Positions 23,530 to 26,180 of a stretch of 26,180 nt of DNA are shown here, in pieces; within the stretch, counting starts at the first letter, position 1; each line of letters starts with the position of its first letter. Where the stretch lies: NCBI GenBank assembly GCA_910584145.1, contig CAJTXX010000026.1, positions 1 to 26,180 on the forward strand. Direction: 5' to 3'. This DNA is from an uncultured Eggerthellaceae bacterium (GTDB lineage Bacteria > Actinomycetota > Coriobacteriia > Coriobacteriales > Eggerthellaceae). Both the position numbers and the translations under genes were made by a program. The notes under the pieces were generated by a model. It had not been told where the DNA came from. It did not search any database and saw nothing but the letters and a program-made list of their open reading frames with translations.

Positions 23530-25412
23530 TCCAGACCGACCTGTGGCCGCGCGTCCAGCCGCTGCTGCGGCAGGCTGAGCGGCCCTCGCGCTATATCGGG
23601 GGCGAGTGGGGAGCTGCGGGGCGCGCGGATGGCGCGAGCTTCGCCTTCTGCATGGTGTACCCCGATACCTACGAGCTGGGGCAGCCCAATCAGGCCGTGC
23701 GCATCTTGGTGAACGCCGTGGCGAAGATGGATGGCGTGGCTGCCGAGCGCGCCTACCTTCCCGCGCCCGATATGGCTGATGCCATGCGCGCTGCCGGCGT
23801 GCCGCTGTTCTCGCTGGAGAGCTGCGCACCGCTCGCTGAGTTCGACGTGGTGGGCATAACGCTGCCGCATGAGCTGGCGGCTACGAACGTGCTCGAAGCG
23901 CTCGATCTGGCGGGCATACCCCTACGTGCGGCCGAGCGCGCCCAAGATGACCCCATCGTGATAGCTGGCGGCCCATGCGCCATGAACCCTGAGCCGTATG
24001 CGCCGTTCTTCGACGCTATCTCGATAGGCGAGGGGGAGGAGGCGGTGCCCGAGCTGGTGGAGACGGTGCGCCGCATGCGCGCTGAGGGCGCGCCGCGCGC
24101 CGATATCGTGCGAGCGCTCGCGGGGGTGGCGGGGACATATGTGCCGTCGCTCTACGATGTGGTGGGCGAGCGGGAGGCCCAGGAGCGCGGCGCGTATGCG
24201 CACCCTGTCGAGGACGGGGTAGCGCCGGTGGTGGTTCGCCGCGTGTTCGAGGGGTTCTCCGAGGCCGATGCATGGGAGCCTTGCATCGTGCCGTATGTGG
24301 AGGCGGTGCACGACCGGCTGAACGTCGAGGTGCTGCGCGGGTGCGCTCGTGGGTGCCGCTTCTGCCAAGCGGGCATGATGTACCGCCCCGTGCGCGAGCG
24401 TTCGGCTGACAACATCGTGAGCGCGGTCGTGCGCGGGCTCGAGCAGACCGGCTACGACGAGGTGTCGCTCACGTCGCTATCCACCACCGACCATTCGCAG
24501 ATCGAGGAGGTGCTCACGCGCCTGAACGCGGCATGCGCAGGGCGCGGCGTGCGCATCTCGGTGCCGTCGCAGCGGCTCGACTCCTTCGGCGTGAAGATGG
24601 CGGGGCTGGTGGCTGGCCAGAAGAAAGGCGGCCTCACGTTCGCGCCTGAGGCGGGCACGCAGCGCCTGCGCGACATCATCAACAAGAACGTGCGCGAGGA
24701 TGACCTGTTCAGCGCTATCGACGCAGCGTGCGCGGCTGGATGGCGGCGCTGCAAGCTGTACTTCATGATCGGCCTGCCCGGTGAGACGGACGACGATGTG
24801 CTCGGCATAGCCGATCTGGCCGACCGCGCTTATGCGCGCATGAAAGAGGCGACGCCGCCCGAGCAGCGCGGCGCGTTGGCTATGAACGTGAGCGTGGGCG
24901 TGTTCGTGCCCAAGGCGCAGACGCCCTTCCAGTGGGACGGTCAGATATCGAGCGATGAGGCGCTGCGGCGCGTGGGGCTGTTGCGCAGCGCGGTTCGTCA
25001 CCGTGCGGTGCGGGTGAGCTATCACGACCCGCAAGCGAGCTTCGTGGAGGCGGTGATGAGCCGCGGCGGGCGCGCCTGCGCCGATCTGGTGGAGGCGGCG
25101 TGGCGTGGCGGCGCGCGCTTCGATGCGTGGACCGAGCTCTTCAACGAGGAAGCCTGGCGTTGCGCTGCCGAGCAGACGGGCATCGACCCGGAAGCCATCG
25201 CTGAGGCGAGCTACGAGCCGGGGCATATCATGCCTTGGTCGCATATATCGGCGGGCGTGTCGCAGGAGTATCTGATGCGCGAGCGCGCGCGTGCGGAACG
25301 GGGTCAGACCACGGTCGATTGCACCTTCGATGCGTGCACCGCATGTGGCGTGTGCCCTGCTTCCCAGGTGCGCAACGAGCTGGCGCAGCCGCGGACCCAG
25401 GAGGTGGTCTGA
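23526..25412 (+). CDS. B12-binding-like radical SAM protein, TIGR03960 type
   Basis: The 628-residue protein has an N-terminal cobalamin-binding-like fold (about 40-200: YPDTYELGQPNQAVRILVN, VVGITLPHELAATNVLEAL, VIAGGPCAMNPEPYAPFFD, SIGEGEEAVPE). A radical SAM core follows with the cluster motif Cys273-x3-Cys277-x2-Cys280 (RGCARGCRFCQAG) and the FAPEAGTQRLRDIINKNV segment. A C-terminal cluster Cys599/604/607/610 (CTFDACTACGVC) may hold a second metal site. Substrate is unknown. It overlaps the DUF697 gene by ATGA and is followed after one base by the DUF2344 gene, its usual partner; the pair is split here but fused in some bacteria. Confidence 0.92.
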   Translation: MIQTDLWPRVQPLLRQAERPSRYIGGEWGAAGRADGASFAFCMVYPDTYELGQPNQAVRILVNAVAKMDGVAAERAYLPAPDMADAMRAAGVPLFSLESCAPLAEFDVVGITLPHELAATNVLEALDLAGIPLRAAERAQDDPIVIAGGPCAMNPEPYAPFFDAISIGEGEEAVPELVETVRRMRAEGAPRADIVRALAGVAGTYVPSLYDVVGEREAQERGAYAHPVEDGVAPVVVRRVFEGFSEADAWEPCIVPYVEAVHDRLNVEVLRGCARGCRFCQAGMMYRPVRERSADNIVSAVVRGLEQTGYDEVSLTSLSTTDHSQIEEVLTRLNAACAGRGVRISVPSQRLDSFGVKMAGLVAGQKKGGLTFAPEAGTQRLRDIINKNVREDDLFSAIDAACAAGWRRCKLYFMIGLPGETDDDVLGIADLADRAYARMKEATPPEQRGALAMNVSVGVFVPKAQTPFQWDGQISSDEALRRVGLLRSAVRHRAVRVSYHDPQASFVEAVMSRGGRACADLVEAAWRGGARFDAWTELFNEEAWRCAAEQTGIDPEAIAEASYEPGHIMPWSHISAGVSQEYLMRERARAERGQTTVDCTFDACTACGVCPASQVRNELAQPRTQEVV

Positions 25413-25413
25413 G

Positions 25414-26043
25414 ATGGCTGATCCGCGCTTGTTCCGGTTGCGTGTGGTGTATGCGAAACGCGGGCGCGTGGCCATGCTGTCGCATCTGGAGGTAGCCCGC
25501 GCCCTGGAGCGCGCAGTGCGACGGGCCGATCTGCCCTTCGCGGTGACGAATGGCTTCTCGCCGCATATGCGCATCGCATTCGGCGCCGCGCTGCCGGTGG
25601 GGGTGGGCGGCACGGCGGAGTTCTTCGACCTGTTCATGCGCAGCTATGTGGCACCCGATAAGGCGCTCGCCGCATTGCAAGCTGCGAGCGCGCCCGACCT
25701 CATGCCGAGCGCGTGCAGCTATGTCGAGCCGCAAGCGCCGGCTGCTTCGGTGGCGTGCCCGCTCAGCACCTACTGCGCGCGGTTCAGCGGCCCCGCGGCG
25801 AGTTTGACGGCGCCTGAGAGCATCGAGGTGGTGCGCAAGAAGAAGCCCAAGACGCTCCTGGTGGCCGAGTACCTGCGCGACGGGTTCGCGATCGATGGCG
25901 ATTCCGCCACCTTCACCTTGGAGGCGAAACCTACCGGTTCGCTGCGCCCCGATGTGCTGCTCGATGCAGCGCTGAGCTGCTCGAAAGCCGCTGGCGTCGT
26001 GCCGGAAGACCTGCATATGGTGTCGATCGACCGCATATCGTAG
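25414..26043 (+). CDS. DUF2344 / TIGR03936 radical SAM-associated protein
   Basis: The 209-residue protein matches the small partner of the preceding radical SAM enzyme: FRLRVVYAKRGRVAMLSHLE near the start (typical F.Y.K.g...f.SHLD form), ERAVRRADLPFAVTNGFSP and HMRIAFGAALPVGVGGTAEFF. A variable middle is followed by a KKKPKTLLVAEYL segment. ATG 25414 is preferred because AGGAGGTGG lies eight bases upstream and it is one base after the previous stop; the open frame back to 25291 lies within that gene. This family often precedes RNase G and rplU, but here a tRNA gene follows. Function of the pair is not established. Confidence 0.9.
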   Translation: MADPRLFRLRVVYAKRGRVAMLSHLEVARALERAVRRADLPFAVTNGFSPHMRIAFGAALPVGVGGTAEFFDLFMRSYVAPDKALAALQAASAPDLMPSACSYVEPQAPAASVACPLSTYCARFSGPAASLTAPESIEVVRKKKPKTLLVAEYLRDGFAIDGDSATFTLEAKPTGSLRPDVLLDAALSCSKAAGVVPEDLHMVSIDRIS

Positions 26044-26062
26044 AATTCGCACGAATAGGGGG

Positions 26063-26090
26063 TTGTGCGAGCCGATCTTATTGGTATAAT
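26063..26090 (+). promoter_or_regulatory. Promoter of tRNA-Asp
   Basis: TTGTGC (26063-26068), a 16-base spacer, and an extended consensus -10 TGGTATAAT (26082-26090). The start would be near 26097, about 31 bases before the mature tRNA. It is the closest match to consensus in the window, as expected for a stable RNA gene. Confidence 0.7.
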
Positions 26091-26127
26091 TATCGGGCTG
26101 CGCGATCAGCGCGGCACCGCAAAAAGC

Positions 26128-26180
<53 letters not shown>

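Overview
The window is chromosomal DNA from a high-GC actinobacterium. The best guess is class Coriobacteriia (the gut/oral Eggerthella-Slackia-Collinsella group). The grounds are the GC-saturated third codon positions, a desulforedoxin-type superoxide reductase typical of anaerobes, a complete rod-shape operon, and actinobacterial-style gene order around pyrG and xerD. This rests on protein recognition and composition only; no species is claimed.

Layout. (1) 1-5831, all + strand: the 3' end of rpsB, tsf, murA, a divergent LytR-CpsA-Psr protein, a NifU-type Fe-S scaffold domain, a 10-cysteine small protein, a small zinc-ribbon protein and lgt. (2) 5972-8030: desulfoferrodoxin (+) meets murJ (-) across a strong GC hairpin terminator. 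(3) 8133-12359: nadK (+) converges on a DUF1846 gene (-), which is divergent from pyrG (+). (4) 12432-13346: a Xer tyrosine recombinase. (5) 13380-16400: an accessory segment with less GC-biased codon use. It holds three 15-bp direct repeats (19-bp period) upstream of an AAA+ ATPase, a 5'-truncated lipoprotein-like remnant, a tiny XRE regulator and a large MerR-type regulator. (6) 16587-26043: a tightly packed operon mreB-mreC-mreD-mrdA-rodA-(DUF697 protein)-(radical SAM TIGR03960-type)-(DUF2344). (7) A tRNA-Asp(GUC) with its own promoter starts at 26128 and is cut by the window end.

The genes share a cell-envelope theme. murA makes the first committed peptidoglycan precursor, murJ flips lipid II, and mreBCD/mrdA/rodA build the lateral wall. 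lgt lipidates lipoproteins, and the LCP-like protein belongs to a family that attaches glycopolymers to the wall. The last genes of the rod operon carry the radical SAM/DUF2344 pair that often sits beside rod-shape and RNase G/ribosomal genes in Gram-positive bacteria.

The most interesting points are: a recurring promoter architecture (TAnnnT, exactly six bases, then ATG) predicting leaderless mRNAs for murJ, xerD and the XRE gene; the ATPase plus repeat-array module beside xerD, with a broken gene nearby; a PBP2 with an extra N-terminal membrane segment; an LCP protein that seems to lack the usual catalytic arginines; and a P-loop-less DUF697 protein inside the elongasome operon.
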